DNA of 64,000 nucleotides from Bartonella tamiae Th239. GTDB taxonomy: Bacteria; Pseudomonadota; Alphaproteobacteria; Rhizobiales; Rhizobiaceae. The stretch's first letter is position 1; every line of letters starts with the position of its first letter. Location of the stretch: NCBI RefSeq assembly GCF_000278275.1, contig NZ_JH725147.1:2136563-2200562 (forward strand), written 5' to 3'. The position numbers and the translations under genes were made by a program. The notes under the pieces were generated by a model that had not been told where the DNA came from, did no database searches, and worked only from the letters and a program-made list of their open reading frames with translations. Shown here in pieces: positions 46,896 through 55,708 of this stretch.

Positions 46896-49070
46896 ATGAA
46901 AACAAACACATCTTCTCTTTCGCAAACCATTGCTACACAAATACAAGCAACAACAAAACAAGTCGATGCAGCCATTACTTTGATTGATAATGGCGATACC
47001 ATACCTTTTATTGCACGCTATCGAAAAGAAGCAACGGGAGGACTTAATGACACGCAATTACGTCTTCTCAATGAACGTCTAAATTATTTACGCGATATGG
47101 AAGCACGCCGATTAACCATTATTCAATCAATTCGCGAACAAGGACAATTAACACCAGAATTAGAAGAAAACCTCCATCAAGCTATCACCAAATCCGCCCT
47201 TGAAGATCTTTATTTACCTTTTAAGCCGAAAAGGCGAACGCGCGCGCAAATTGCTCGAGAAAACGGACTTGAACCTCTTGCACGTGCAATAGTAGAAAAT
47301 CGCTCTTTAGATCCTGAAAAAATTGCAGTCGATTATTTTTCAGATGTCGTCATTAATGTAAAAACAGCACTTGATGGAGCCCGTGATATTATTGCTGAAG
47401 AAATGGCCGAAAACGCCAATTTAATCGGTCGATTACGCAATTACATGAAAAAAAACGCTTATATTCATGCCAAATTGATTGATGGCAAAGAAGAAATGGG
47501 GGCAAAATATAGCGATTATTTTAATCATTCAGAAAAATGGGCCGATGCTCCAAGCCATCGTGTTTTAGCTATGTTAAGAGGGCGCAATGAAGACATTCTT
47601 CATGTTAGCATTGACGTGGATGAGGATGTTGTTTTGGCACAAAAGCCCATCATACAGTTTATCAAACAAGCCTACAATATTGGTGACATAAAAAAAGGTG
47701 ATCTTTTTCTCAATATGGTTGCAGTATGGGCGTGGAAAATAAAATTGTCGCTTCATCTGTCACTTGATTTAATGCGTGAATTAAAAGAACGTTCAGATCA
47801 AGAAGCCATACGAATTTTTGCACGTAATCTTAAAGACCTTTTATTAGCAGCACCAGCAGGCACACGTTCAACATTGGGGCTAGATCCAGGCATCCGTACA
47901 GGTGTTAAAGTGGCAATTGTTGATGAAACTGGAAAATTACTGAAAACGGCAACGATTTATCCTTTTCAACCCCAAAATAATATTCAGGGCGCAAAAGCCA
48001 CTCTTATACAACTTATCACGCATTATAAGATTGACCTTATTGCGATCGGAAATGGCACAGCCAGCCGCGAAACGGAAAAACTTGTTGAAGATATTTTGCC
48101 GCTCATAACACCCCATAAACCTACCAAAGTCGTTGTTTCAGAAGCAGGCGCATCTGTCTATTCTGCCTCACTTATTGGAGCAGCTGAATTTCCTGATATT
48201 GATGTTTCTTTACGAGGTGCAATATCCATTGCAAGGCGTCTACAGGATCCACTCGCTGAATTGGTCAAAATTGAACCAAAATCTATTGGAGTTGGACAAT
48301 ATCAACATGATGTTGACCAGCATCAACTTGTACAAGCACTTGATGGGGTTGTTGAAGATGCGGTTAATGCTGTAGGCGTTGACCTTAACACAGCATCAGC
48401 GTCTCTTCTTGCTCATATATCTGGATTGGGCAACTCTCTGGCTGAAGCCATTATTGCTTATAGAAACGAAAATGGACCTTTTAAAAATCGCCAAGCTTTG
48501 AAAGCTGTTCCACGTCTTGGAGCAAAAACATTTGAACAATGTGCTGGTTTTCTGCGTATTTATGATGGAAATGAACCCCTTGATTCTTCTTCGGTTCATC
48601 CAGAAGCCTATCCATTAGCGCGTAAAATAATACATATATGCGGTTGCGATATTTATACATTAATGAACAATAATACTGCTTTAAAAAAAATTGATCCTCG
48701 TCAATTCGTTGATCAACGATTCGGTCTTCCAACAATACGCGATATCTTAAGCGAATTGGAAAAACCTGGGCGGGATCCGCGTCCTGAATTTAAAACAGCA
48801 CAATTTGCTGATGGCATTCATGATATAAAAGACTTAAAATCTGGTATGAAACTCGAAGGTATTGTTACCAATGTCGCAGCCTTTGGTGCCTTTGTTGATA
48901 TTGGAGTGCATCAAGATGGTCTGGTGCATATTTCACAGCTTACCAACAGTTACGTTAGCGATCCACATGACATTGTGAAGGCAGGTGACATTGTGCAAGT
49001 TTATGTTGTTGAGGTTGATAGATCTCGTAAACGCATTGGTCTGTCAATGCGTCATCCCCCTTCGCAATAA
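46896..49070 (+). CDS. tex: Tex family RNA-binding transcription accessory protein
   Basis: About 724 residues. Order of parts: N-terminal helical region with DTIPFIARYRKEATGGLND, YqgF-like RNase H fold (LGLDPGIRTGVKVAIVD around 334-350), helix-hairpin-helix pairs (VGVDLNTASASLLAHISGLG), and a C-terminal S1 domain (GMKLEGIVTNVAAFGAFVDIGVHQDGLVHIS). It ends immediately after S1, without the Arg/Gly-rich tail of E. coli Tex (773 residues). Acts on transcription complexes and RNA. The start is uncertain between ATG 46878 and 46896; neither has a good ribosome site. Confidence 0.92.
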   Translation: MKTNTSSLSQTIATQIQATTKQVDAAITLIDNGDTIPFIARYRKEATGGLNDTQLRLLNERLNYLRDMEARRLTIIQSIREQGQLTPELEENLHQAITKSALEDLYLPFKPKRRTRAQIARENGLEPLARAIVENRSLDPEKIAVDYFSDVVINVKTALDGARDIIAEEMAENANLIGRLRNYMKKNAYIHAKLIDGKEEMGAKYSDYFNHSEKWADAPSHRVLAMLRGRNEDILHVSIDVDEDVVLAQKPIIQFIKQAYNIGDIKKGDLFLNMVAVWAWKIKLSLHLSLDLMRELKERSDQEAIRIFARNLKDLLLAAPAGTRSTLGLDPGIRTGVKVAIVDETGKLLKTATIYPFQPQNNIQGAKATLIQLITHYKIDLIAIGNGTASRETEKLVEDILPLITPHKPTKVVVSEAGASVYSASLIGAAEFPDIDVSLRGAISIARRLQDPLAELVKIEPKSIGVGQYQHDVDQHQLVQALDGVVEDAVNAVGVDLNTASASLLAHISGLGNSLAEAIIAYRNENGPFKNRQALKAVPRLGAKTFEQCAGFLRIYDGNEPLDSSSVHPEAYPLARKIIHICGCDIYTLMNNNTALKKIDPRQFVDQRFGLPTIRDILSELEKPGRDPRPEFKTAQFADGIHDIKDLKSGMKLEGIVTNVAAFGAFVDIGVHQDGLVHISQLTNSYVSDPHDIVKAGDIVQVYVVEVDRSRKRIGLSMRHPPSQ

Positions 49071-49461
49071 GCACTCCAAAAAATATAGACGTAAAAACAT
49101 AAAATCCATTCCAAAAAAAATTCTACGCAAACGACTGGATGCGTTAAAAAAAAGTCATATATTATATTCATCTATATAAGGAATTGTTGATTTCCGATAT
49201 AATTGTCGCTAAACTAAATGGATTATTATGGTTTTTTTGAAACATTTTTAATAAAAATATAATGTTTAAGAAAAGCCTTCTAGACAAGACAACCCGTTAT
49301 GTGATATTGCCCTCGCAATTAATGGCTTTATCTGCGGATAGAGTTAGGGAGCTTTTTCTTTCATCAAGGCGAAGCTTTAGACTTTGGAAATCTAAATATT
49401 TGTATCATCTAAATATTTAGATAGTGTATAATTGAAATATTGAAACAAAACAGGATAAAAC
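49071..49461. other. Intergenic region upstream of rpsU
   Basis: About 390 bases. It contains a somewhat GC-richer block around 49270-49380 that is not explained by any ORF, and an AT-rich part with TAAATATTTAGATAGTG close to rpsU that may hold its promoter. No RNA family was recognised. Confidence 0.4.
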
Positions 49462-49677
49462 GTGCAAGTACTCGTTCGCGATAATAATGTTGATCAGGCG
49501 CTACGTGCGCTTAAAAAGAAAATGCAACGTGAAGGCATCTTCCGTGAAATGAAGATGCGTGGTCATTATGAAAAGCCTTCTGAAAAGCGCGCCCGTGAAA
49601 AGGCTGAAGCTGTTCGTCGCGCGCGCAAATTGGCGCGCAAACGTGCTCAGCGCGAAGGTCTTGTTAGTGGACGTTAA
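49462..49677 (+). CDS. rpsU: 30S ribosomal protein S21
   Basis: Small-subunit ribosomal protein, 71 residues, strongly basic. The sequence [20 protein letters not shown] followed by [20 protein letters not shown] is the alphaproteobacterial S21 form, with a basic tail [16 protein letters not shown]. Translation starts at GTG 49462, with AGGA eight bases before it. It stands alone with its own terminator, not in the rpsU-dnaG-rpoD arrangement of enterics. S21 takes part in start-codon selection on the 30S platform. Confidence 0.95.
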   Translation: MQVLVRDNNVDQALRALKKKMQREGIFREMKMRGHYEKPSEKRAREKAEAVRRARKLARKRAQREGLVSGR

Positions 49678-49771
49678 AAACAATTCATAAAATCGTTGTA
49701 ATAGTTTTATTATCAATCGAATTTTGTAAATGAAGCGATTGCGCTGAAGAAAAAAGTTTTTAATATTTCAA

Positions 49772-49806
49772 AAGTGGAAATACGTTGTGTATTTCCGCTT
49801 TTTTCG
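49772..49806 (+). terminator. Rho-independent terminator of rpsU
   Basis: GTGGAAATAC and GTATTTCCGC pair (one G-U) around a 5-base loop, followed by TTTTTT. It is about 95 bases after the rpsU stop. Confidence 0.8.
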
Positions 49807-49907
49807 TTTAACTTTTAGAATTATTCCTTATTTTCTGGCCTCATAAAAGATCTTATGATGAAATGATAATCAACGTCATATCGGTTTTTTTTTAAAGGAT
49901 CACAATT

Positions 49908-50720
49908 TTGGTACATTTCAAAATAGCACGCATAGTGCTTCTCGGTGCATTGTTTTTAACAGCATGTACAACCAATACAATGATGGTAAGCCCAGAAAAT
50001 GCAGCGCAAGGCTCGCGTGAAAATATTGCCTCGCTCACAAATGTTATTAAAGCTGATCCACGTGATCCATCCGCTTATAATGTTCGTGGCGCGGCTTATG
50101 GACGTGCTGGAAAAACACGTGATGCGCTTGCTGATTTTACGACCGCTTTGCAACTTAACCCTCAATTTTACAATGCTTATGCCAATCGAGCTTTAATATA
50201 TCGTCATTTAAATAATACCGATGCTGCACTGAAAGATTATAATCGCGCCTTACAGATCAAGCCTGATTATGATGTCGCTTTAATTGGGCGCGGTAATCTT
50301 TATAGATTAAATGGACAATTAGATAATGCATTGAATGATTTTACCAAAGCCATTGAAACAGGCACAACAGATGGACGTGCATGGCATAATCGCGCATTGA
50401 TTGAACAAGCACAAGGACAGCATCAAGCAGCTATCAAAGACTTTGGGGCTGCAATGTCAAGACAACCTCAAGCACCCGCACCTTATAATGGCCGTGGATT
50501 ATCCTATATTGCACTTTCTGATTGGGATAATGCGTTTGATGATTTTAATGCCGCCATTCGTCTTGATGCAAATATCGCAGAGAGCTGGTCCAATCAAGCG
50601 ATGGTTTATGAACATCGCGGTGACTTTAAAAAAGCGCATAACTCTTATGCAAAAGCTCTATCCCTTGACCCTCAATTCAAACCAGCGCAAGACGGTTTAA
50701 AACGTCTTCCTAACCAGTAA
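49908..50720 (+). CDS. TPR repeat lipoprotein (NlpI-like)
   Basis: A 270-residue protein with a lipoprotein signal peptide; the lipobox is LTAC with Cys20. It then holds about six TPR units: for example AYNVRGAAYGRAGKTRDALADFTTALQLNP, AYANRALIYRHLNNTDAALKDYNRALQIKP, and SWSNQAMVYEHRGDFKKAHNSYAKALSLDP. Similar TPR lipoproteins such as NlpI act as scaffolds for cell wall hydrolases, an inference here. TTG start with AAAGGATCACAAT upstream. Monocistronic. Confidence 0.85.
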   Translation: MVHFKIARIVLLGALFLTACTTNTMMVSPENAAQGSRENIASLTNVIKADPRDPSAYNVRGAAYGRAGKTRDALADFTTALQLNPQFYNAYANRALIYRHLNNTDAALKDYNRALQIKPDYDVALIGRGNLYRLNGQLDNALNDFTKAIETGTTDGRAWHNRALIEQAQGQHQAAIKDFGAAMSRQPQAPAPYNGRGLSYIALSDWDNAFDDFNAAIRLDANIAESWSNQAMVYEHRGDFKKAHNSYAKALSLDPQFKPAQDGLKRLPNQ

Positions 50721-50938
50721 GCACAAAGAGTTTAATTTTTTTCAATCATTCCAAATTATGACATCAATTATCATTCGCATAAAATGACCGTCACTTATCA
50801 AATTTAACAGCCACTATACTGTTTCATTTATTTTTTTGAATAAAATTATGCACATTGCATCTTCACAAAAAACCTATTAACACCCTTAGCACTCACTGAT
50901 GCTTATGATGTAATAGTAAGGCGAAAGACATCATCATA

Positions 50939-52315
50939 TTACCAGTAAGATTCTTCCTGAAAAATAGGTTCTATGGATTGATTCCAATCAGTCCGATATC
51001 GCTCTAATAAAAGATCTGACTTTGTTTTACCTTTATTTAAAAACTCTTCTAATGGTGCCAAATATTGCGTTTCATCACGACCCTCTGCATCCGTATATTG
51101 ACGATTTTTTAAACCTGTTTGAGCAAGAGGAATAACCTCACGAGCCAAATCCATCAGAGTCATATTACGAAATTTTGTATTCAAACCAAACCTTGGAACA
51201 CTTTGACGCATAGACTGTACTTCATCATATTGCCAGTCTTTTGTCATTGTTTCAATTTGGGCCAATGTATCCTTATCATATAAAAGACCAACCCAAAAAG
51301 CAGGAAGTGCACAAATATGATCAAAAGAACCACCATCAGCACCGCGCATTTCAAGAAATCGTTTCAAACGCACCTCAGGAAAAAGTGTTGATAGGTGATT
51401 AACCCAATCCCCAAGATTAGGAATAATGCCAGCAATATCATGCTTAAGTGCCCCATTCATAAACTGACGAAAAGTTATATGCGTACAATCATGATAATGA
51501 CCATTGCGCACAACAAAATACATCGGCACATCAAGCGCCCAATTTGCATAATCCGCAAATCCAAAATTTTCATGGAAAACAAATGGCAAAATGCCTGAAC
51601 GTTGATTGTCTGTATCGCTCCATATTTGTGAGCGCCAAGAAATAAAGCCATTGGGCTTAGCTTCCGTAAATGGCGAAGAAGCAAACAAAGCTGTTGCAAG
51701 AGATTGCAGTTTCATCGCAACTTGCATCTTAGTGCGCATATCGCTTTCTGAAGCAAAATCGAGATTAACTTGTATGGTTGATGTACGATACATCATATCC
51801 AAACCATATTGTCCCACTTTAGGCATATAATTTGTCATAATTGCATAACGCGATTTTGGCATTTTCGGCGTCTCATTCAAACGCCATTTCGGACTGCCAC
51901 CAACACCTAAAAAGCTTATTTTTAAAGGTTCCGCAACATGTTTTAAATGTGAAAAATGGTTTTGAACTTCATAACATGTTTGGTGCACTGTTTGAAGTGG
52001 TGCGCCTGACAACTCAAATTGTCCGCCCGGTTCTAATGAAATGGCCCCTTGACCATTTGGTTCTGACAATCCAATCAGATTGTCTTCATCCATAATGGGT
52101 TCCCATCCAAGGCGTGATTGCATACCTTTTAAAAGTGCATATATGCTTTTTTCACCATCATAAGGCACAGGTTGATAACCATCGACAAGAAAAGGGAATT
52201 TTTCATGTTCTGTGCCAATCCGCCATTGAGTTTCTGGCTTTTCCCCTTCAGCCAAATAATGCACCAAATCGTCAAATTTATTGATGAGTGTATCATCTAC
52301 TGTATCACGTGCCAT
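50939..52315 (-). CDS. gshA: Glutamate--cysteine ligase, plant/alphaproteobacterial type
   Basis: ATP-dependent ligase, 458 residues, making gamma-glutamylcysteine, the first step of glutathione synthesis. It belongs to the GCS2 family shared by plants and alphaproteobacteria: WRIGTEHEKFPF (31-42), SLEPGGQFELSGAPLQTVHQTC (94-115), TSTIQVNLDFASESDMRTKMQVA and PSQIW-like SWRSQIWSDTDNQRSGILPFVF. Plant-type enzymes are regulated by redox disulphides; corresponding Cys are not clear here. It follows rsmE by 71 bases on the same strand, probably as one operon. Confidence 0.92.
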   Translation of the reverse strand: MARDTVDDTLINKFDDLVHYLAEGEKPETQWRIGTEHEKFPFLVDGYQPVPYDGEKSIYALLKGMQSRLGWEPIMDEDNLIGLSEPNGQGAISLEPGGQFELSGAPLQTVHQTCYEVQNHFSHLKHVAEPLKISFLGVGGSPKWRLNETPKMPKSRYAIMTNYMPKVGQYGLDMMYRTSTIQVNLDFASESDMRTKMQVAMKLQSLATALFASSPFTEAKPNGFISWRSQIWSDTDNQRSGILPFVFHENFGFADYANWALDVPMYFVVRNGHYHDCTHITFRQFMNGALKHDIAGIIPNLGDWVNHLSTLFPEVRLKRFLEMRGADGGSFDHICALPAFWVGLLYDKDTLAQIETMTKDWQYDEVQSMRQSVPRFGLNTKFRNMTLMDLAREVIPLAQTGLKNRQYTDAEGRDETQYLAPLEEFLNKGKTKSDLLLERYRTDWNQSIEPIFQEESYW

Positions 52316-52386
52316 ATATCACACTATCCGATATGCTTTTTAAAATCTTAAAGTGAACTGTTTTCACTCGTCTTTCAAGGAGAGTT

Positions 52387-53127
52387 TTACGTTGTCCAAT
52401 CACCAAGTGTTGCATTTATCACAGACAATGCAGCAATCGCGGCGGTATCAGCACGCAAAATTCGCGGTCCAAGCGGTATAGGTATAACAAATGACCATCT
52501 TTTCAAGAAACTTTGCTCTTCTTTGCTAAATCCACCTTCTGGTCCTACAAGAACTGCGATAGCACGCTTATCTAATGCTTGTAAAATCGGTAAAGGATTA
52601 TTCTTTTTATCTGTTTCATCACAAAAGATTAAATAGCCATCGTTTGACCATTCATTAAGTAATTTCTCTAAAGAAATAGCAGATAAACATTGGGGAATGT
52701 CTAATATACCGCATTGCTCTGCTGCTTCTATTGCATTGGCTTTCATTCGCTCATGATTGATGCGCGTCACCTGAGTATGATCTGTGATGACTGGCTGCAA
52801 AGATGATACCCCCATTTCCACAGCCTTTTGTATCATATAATCAAAGCGGGCATGTTTTAAAGGCGCAAAACAATATTTGAGATGACTTGTTAGAGGTTGT
52901 GGGCGTACCTGTTTAATCAATTCCAAACTTAATCTTTTTTTGTGAACGCTATGAATATGAGCAAGCCATTCGCCGTCCTGTCCATTAAAAAGCAATATCG
53001 AATCAGTTTCTTTCATACGTAGAACATGAATAAGATAATGAGCTTTTTGATCTGCAAGCTGGATCGCTTCATTCAAAACAAAAGGCTGATCAATATATAA
53101 TCTTTGGAGTTTGTAATAATCACGCAT
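52387..53127 (-). CDS. rsmE: 16S rRNA m3U1498 methyltransferase
   Basis: SPOUT-family methyltransferase, 246 residues. N-terminal PUA-like domain (RLYIDQPFVLNEAIQL, HYLIHVLRMKETDSILLFNGQDGEW, about 9-55), and the C-terminal trefoil knot with VLVGPEGGFSKEEQSFL (191-207) and LGPRILRADTAAIAALSVINA (218-238), the SAM-binding loop. These are standard RsmE motifs. It precedes gshA on the minus strand with a 71-base gap; the same pairing is seen in other Rhizobiales. Confidence 0.93.
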   Translation of the reverse strand: MRDYYKLQRLYIDQPFVLNEAIQLADQKAHYLIHVLRMKETDSILLFNGQDGEWLAHIHSVHKKRLSLELIKQVRPQPLTSHLKYCFAPLKHARFDYMIQKAVEMGVSSLQPVITDHTQVTRINHERMKANAIEAAEQCGILDIPQCLSAISLEKLLNEWSNDGYLIFCDETDKKNNPLPILQALDKRAIAVLVGPEGGFSKEEQSFLKRWSFVIPIPLGPRILRADTAAIAALSVINATLGDWTT

Positions 53128-53466
53128 AAAATTTTGTGACAGGCTTGCTCGATCGCGTCAAGTGCTGTGTTTTAGTTCTCATACAAATTCACATTCAATG
53201 ATCAACTAAAACAAACCATTGTATAAGATGACAAGAAGAAATGTTAGCAATTTTAATGCACTTTCGAAAAAATTTAATCTATTTTAATTTTCACTCAAGC
53301 ACACGATTTTGCGTGACTCATAAACCACAAATTTAATTTTTTTTTACTTTAATGACCTAAAAAAGAACAAAAAACATAAAAGGCGGTTGTTGAAACGTTT
53401 TTATCTCTATATGAAACCTGAAAATATCCGTGTCATTCTTCGCTTATTCCTATCGGAGACTCTAAT
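53128..53466. other. Intergenic region, no feature besides likely promoters
   Basis: About 340 bases between divergent rsmE and a small membrane protein gene. AT-rich, with no ORF having a ribosome site and no terminator-like hairpin. Confidence 0.4.
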
Positions 53467-53613
53467 ATGTCAGTTAAAAACGCCACCGTCACAACAATAG
53501 CGGCACTCATAACATTTATTCTGATTGCTATGGGTATTGGGTCAGTAGGTGCAAGAGATAATCAATACGTTTCAGAAGATGGCTATGGTATCTCCTCAAC
53601 GATCGGCGAATAA
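53467..53613 (+). CDS. Small single-span membrane protein
   Basis: A 48-residue ORF with ATG 53467 preceded by TATCGGAGACTCTAAT (good ribosome site) and TAA 53611. One hydrophobic helix at about 8-27 (TTIAALITFILIAMGIGSVG) is followed by a polar tail ARDNQYVSEDGYGISSTIGE that would face the periplasm or be released. No family recognised. A weak hairpin with a T-run at 53666-53696 supports a monocistronic transcript. Confidence 0.6.
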   Translation: MSVKNATVTTIAALITFILIAMGIGSVGARDNQYVSEDGYGISSTIGE

Positions 53614-53665
53614 AATAAGATTATATCAACACGGATAATTTTCTCAAAGTTTGCAAATTTTGTTC

Positions 53666-53696
53666 AAAGACTCTCCTTTTGACAATAAGTCTTTTT
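53666..53696 (+). terminator. Weak terminator after the small membrane protein
   Basis: AAAGACT (53666-53672) pairs with AGTCTTT (53688-53694), followed by TT and then AC. A 7-bp AT-rich stem with short T-run, so only moderate support. Confidence 0.4.
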
Positions 53697-53713
53697 ACTT
53701 TGCACTTCCTCAT

Positions 53714-53743
53714 AAAAAAGTGTATTATAATTTTATAATCTCA
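53714..53743 (-). terminator. Rho-independent terminator of the aldo/keto reductase gene
   Basis: On the minus strand GTG-AG-ATTATAA and TTATAAT-A-CAC form an interrupted stem with a two-base loop, followed by TTTTTT. It begins about 20 bases after the stop codon. Confidence 0.5.
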
Positions 53744-53762
53744 CTACAATAACGGTATCTCT

Positions 53763-54590
53763 TTAACCTGTAAAGCTGACTGGATCAGGACCCACGCGGC
53801 CATCCGCCCTATCAAGATGGGCAATTTGATCGTGATCGACTGCAGTTAATTGAAAATCAAAAATATTAAAATTTTCAGCCATACGAGACGGTGTCTGCGA
53901 TTTTGGTATCGTAACATTGCCAATCTCTATATGCCAGCGCAAGACAATTTGAGCCGCGGTTTTTCCATGGGCTTGAGCAATGTTTAATAGAACGGGATTA
54001 TTCAACAATGCTCCGCGCCCCAAAGGTGCCCATGCTTCGGTTAAAATATTATACTTCTCATGGAAAATACGCAATTCCTTTTGTTGAAATTGAGGATTAA
54101 GCTCTATTTGATTAAGAGCAGGTGCAATGCCTGTTTCTTTGATAAGTCGCTCAAGATCAGTAATTCTAAAATTACACACTCCAATAGAACGCACTTTTTT
54201 TTCATCACGCAAACGAATAAGCGCTTTCCATGTTTCAACAAAATGATCAAGCGAGGGTACAGGCCAATGTATAAGATAAAGATCAAGATAATCTGTACCC
54301 AATTTTTCGACGCTCTTATCAAACGCTTTTAACGTTTTATCAAATCCTTGATCAGTGTTCCAAACTTTTGTTGCGATAAAAATTTCTTCACGCGCCACTC
54401 CAGAGGCTTTTACGCCCTCTCTTACACCGTGCTCATTATCATAAGCTTTTGCAGTATCAATATGACGATACCCTGTTTTTATGGCTGTGCTTACGGCTGT
54501 TTTTGTGTCGTTTTCATCAATTTTCCAAACGCCATATCCCAATTGTGGAATGGTGTGACCATCATTCATTTTTAAATAAGGAACTGTCAT
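53763..54590 (-). CDS. Aldo/keto reductase
   Basis: NADPH-dependent TIM-barrel reductase, 275 residues, of the AKR5-like prokaryotic 2,5-diketo-gluconate reductase/methylglyoxal reductase group. Catalytic tetrad: Asp45 and Tyr50 in HIDTAKAYDNEHG, Lys75 in IATKVWN, His108 in LIHWPVP. NADPH site IPKSQTPSRMAEN near residue 230-242. Substrate cannot be read; detoxification of aldehydes is the usual guess. Monocistronic, with its own terminator and a pseudogene upstream. Confidence 0.9.
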   Translation of the reverse strand: MTVPYLKMNDGHTIPQLGYGVWKIDENDTKTAVSTAIKTGYRHIDTAKAYDNEHGVREGVKASGVAREEIFIATKVWNTDQGFDKTLKAFDKSVEKLGTDYLDLYLIHWPVPSLDHFVETWKALIRLRDEKKVRSIGVCNFRITDLERLIKETGIAPALNQIELNPQFQQKELRIFHEKYNILTEAWAPLGRGALLNNPVLLNIAQAHGKTAAQIVLRWHIEIGNVTIPKSQTPSRMAENFNIFDFQLTAVDHDQIAHLDRADGRVGPDPVSFTG

Positions 54591-54933
54591 TTTTTTCCTT
54601 CCATTATCTTAATCTGTCATGTCACAAACGCAGCACACCCCTTTTTTATTTTTATTAGTGCCCGATTGAACAATACTATTACTTTTATTCATCATCAATA
54701 AAATGAATAAATTTTATATAAGAAGTTAAGAAGAAAACGATTAAATAACAAATATGTCCTTAATTTTTAAAAGCTTAAAAAAATATTTATCTCTTTTTAT
54801 AGATTTTAATACGCACTTTAAAGAATTTCATGCTCTTTAATAAAATTTTATCGTTTTTATGTTCAAAATTTTGATCTAAAATCTTTCAAAAATTTAAAAA
54901 GAAAGATTCCTTTGTAATATTTTCACACGATAA
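54591..54933. other. Intergenic region, no feature seen
   Basis: About 340 bases of very AT-rich sequence between the aldo/keto reductase start and the MOSC pseudogene end. No hairpin or ORF with support. Confidence 0.4.
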
Positions 54934-55594
54934 TTACGCACCAATTAAGCGCTTTGACCAATCTTCAATGCTTTGGGTCTTAAGTCTTTTTTGTGCCAGA
55001 TCCCACCAATGATTTGAAAGATGAGGCAATATCTCCATATTTTCAAGCTCTATTTGGCACCATTTCCCACCATAAAGCACTTGCCAAAAACGATAAATCG
55101 TTCATTTTGGGCTTTGCCATTCAATAAGATTTAAACTATCATTTCTTTCAACAAGACCTTCTTCAATAATAAGATAGACCACCCTATTCTTCCCCTATTT
55201 TGTACATTTTTTGCTATCATTTTTGATGAAAAGCGCCAATTAAGTTTATAACAAGGCTGTCATCCTTGTGAGACTTCAATAACCGCTTTTCCAAGACGAA
55301 AGCGATCTCCAACACAAAGATGCTTTTTAGTAAGACATAGATTGAAATAATTTCACCAAATGCTCCAGCTTCATTTAAAAAATCAAGGTCTTCTATTTTT
55401 TGACATCAAAATGTTTAATGGTCAAAAACATAATGATGAACAGCTTTTTCCAAACCGCTATGATGGCGATGATCGGCGACCTCATCACCATGAAAGCCAT
55501 TTTTAGAAAGGTAAATTGGTTTTTTAACGGAATTTTTTGCAATTACACTTTGGTGTTTGCTAGAACTCAATGCCGCTACTTGACCAATACGCAA
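54934..55594 (-). pseudogene. YiiM-like MOSC domain protein, pseudogene
   Basis: Minus-strand translation in shifting frames recovers the MOSC/YiiM architecture. N-terminal: RIGQVAALSSSKHQSV, PIYLSKNGFHGDEVADHRHH then GLEKAVHHYVFDH and a stop. Middle: EAGAFGE, DRFRLGKAVIEVSQ, CYKLNWRFSSK (the conserved Cys and metal-cofactor loop). C-terminal: GWSILLLEEGLVER-like text, WWDLAQKRLKTQSIEDWSKRL, stop at 54934. Several frameshifts and stops (including before FWQVLYGG) destroy the gene. MOSC proteins such as YiiM detoxify N-hydroxylated compounds using molybdenum cofactor. Confidence 0.78.
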
Positions 55595-55708
55595 TGAAAA
55601 AGTTTAACCATTAAAAATCCTTATAATGATCCTCGTTTGGTAATAAAGAGTTATGCTTTTCATCTAATGAATAATGAGAAATCATCACTGTAATTGGATA
55701 CTATCATT

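Noticed and set aside
49100..49150. Terminator-like stem ACGCA/TGCGT with T-run on the minus strand
   Set aside because: Only five pairs, large loop, and no minus-strand gene upstream that it could serve.
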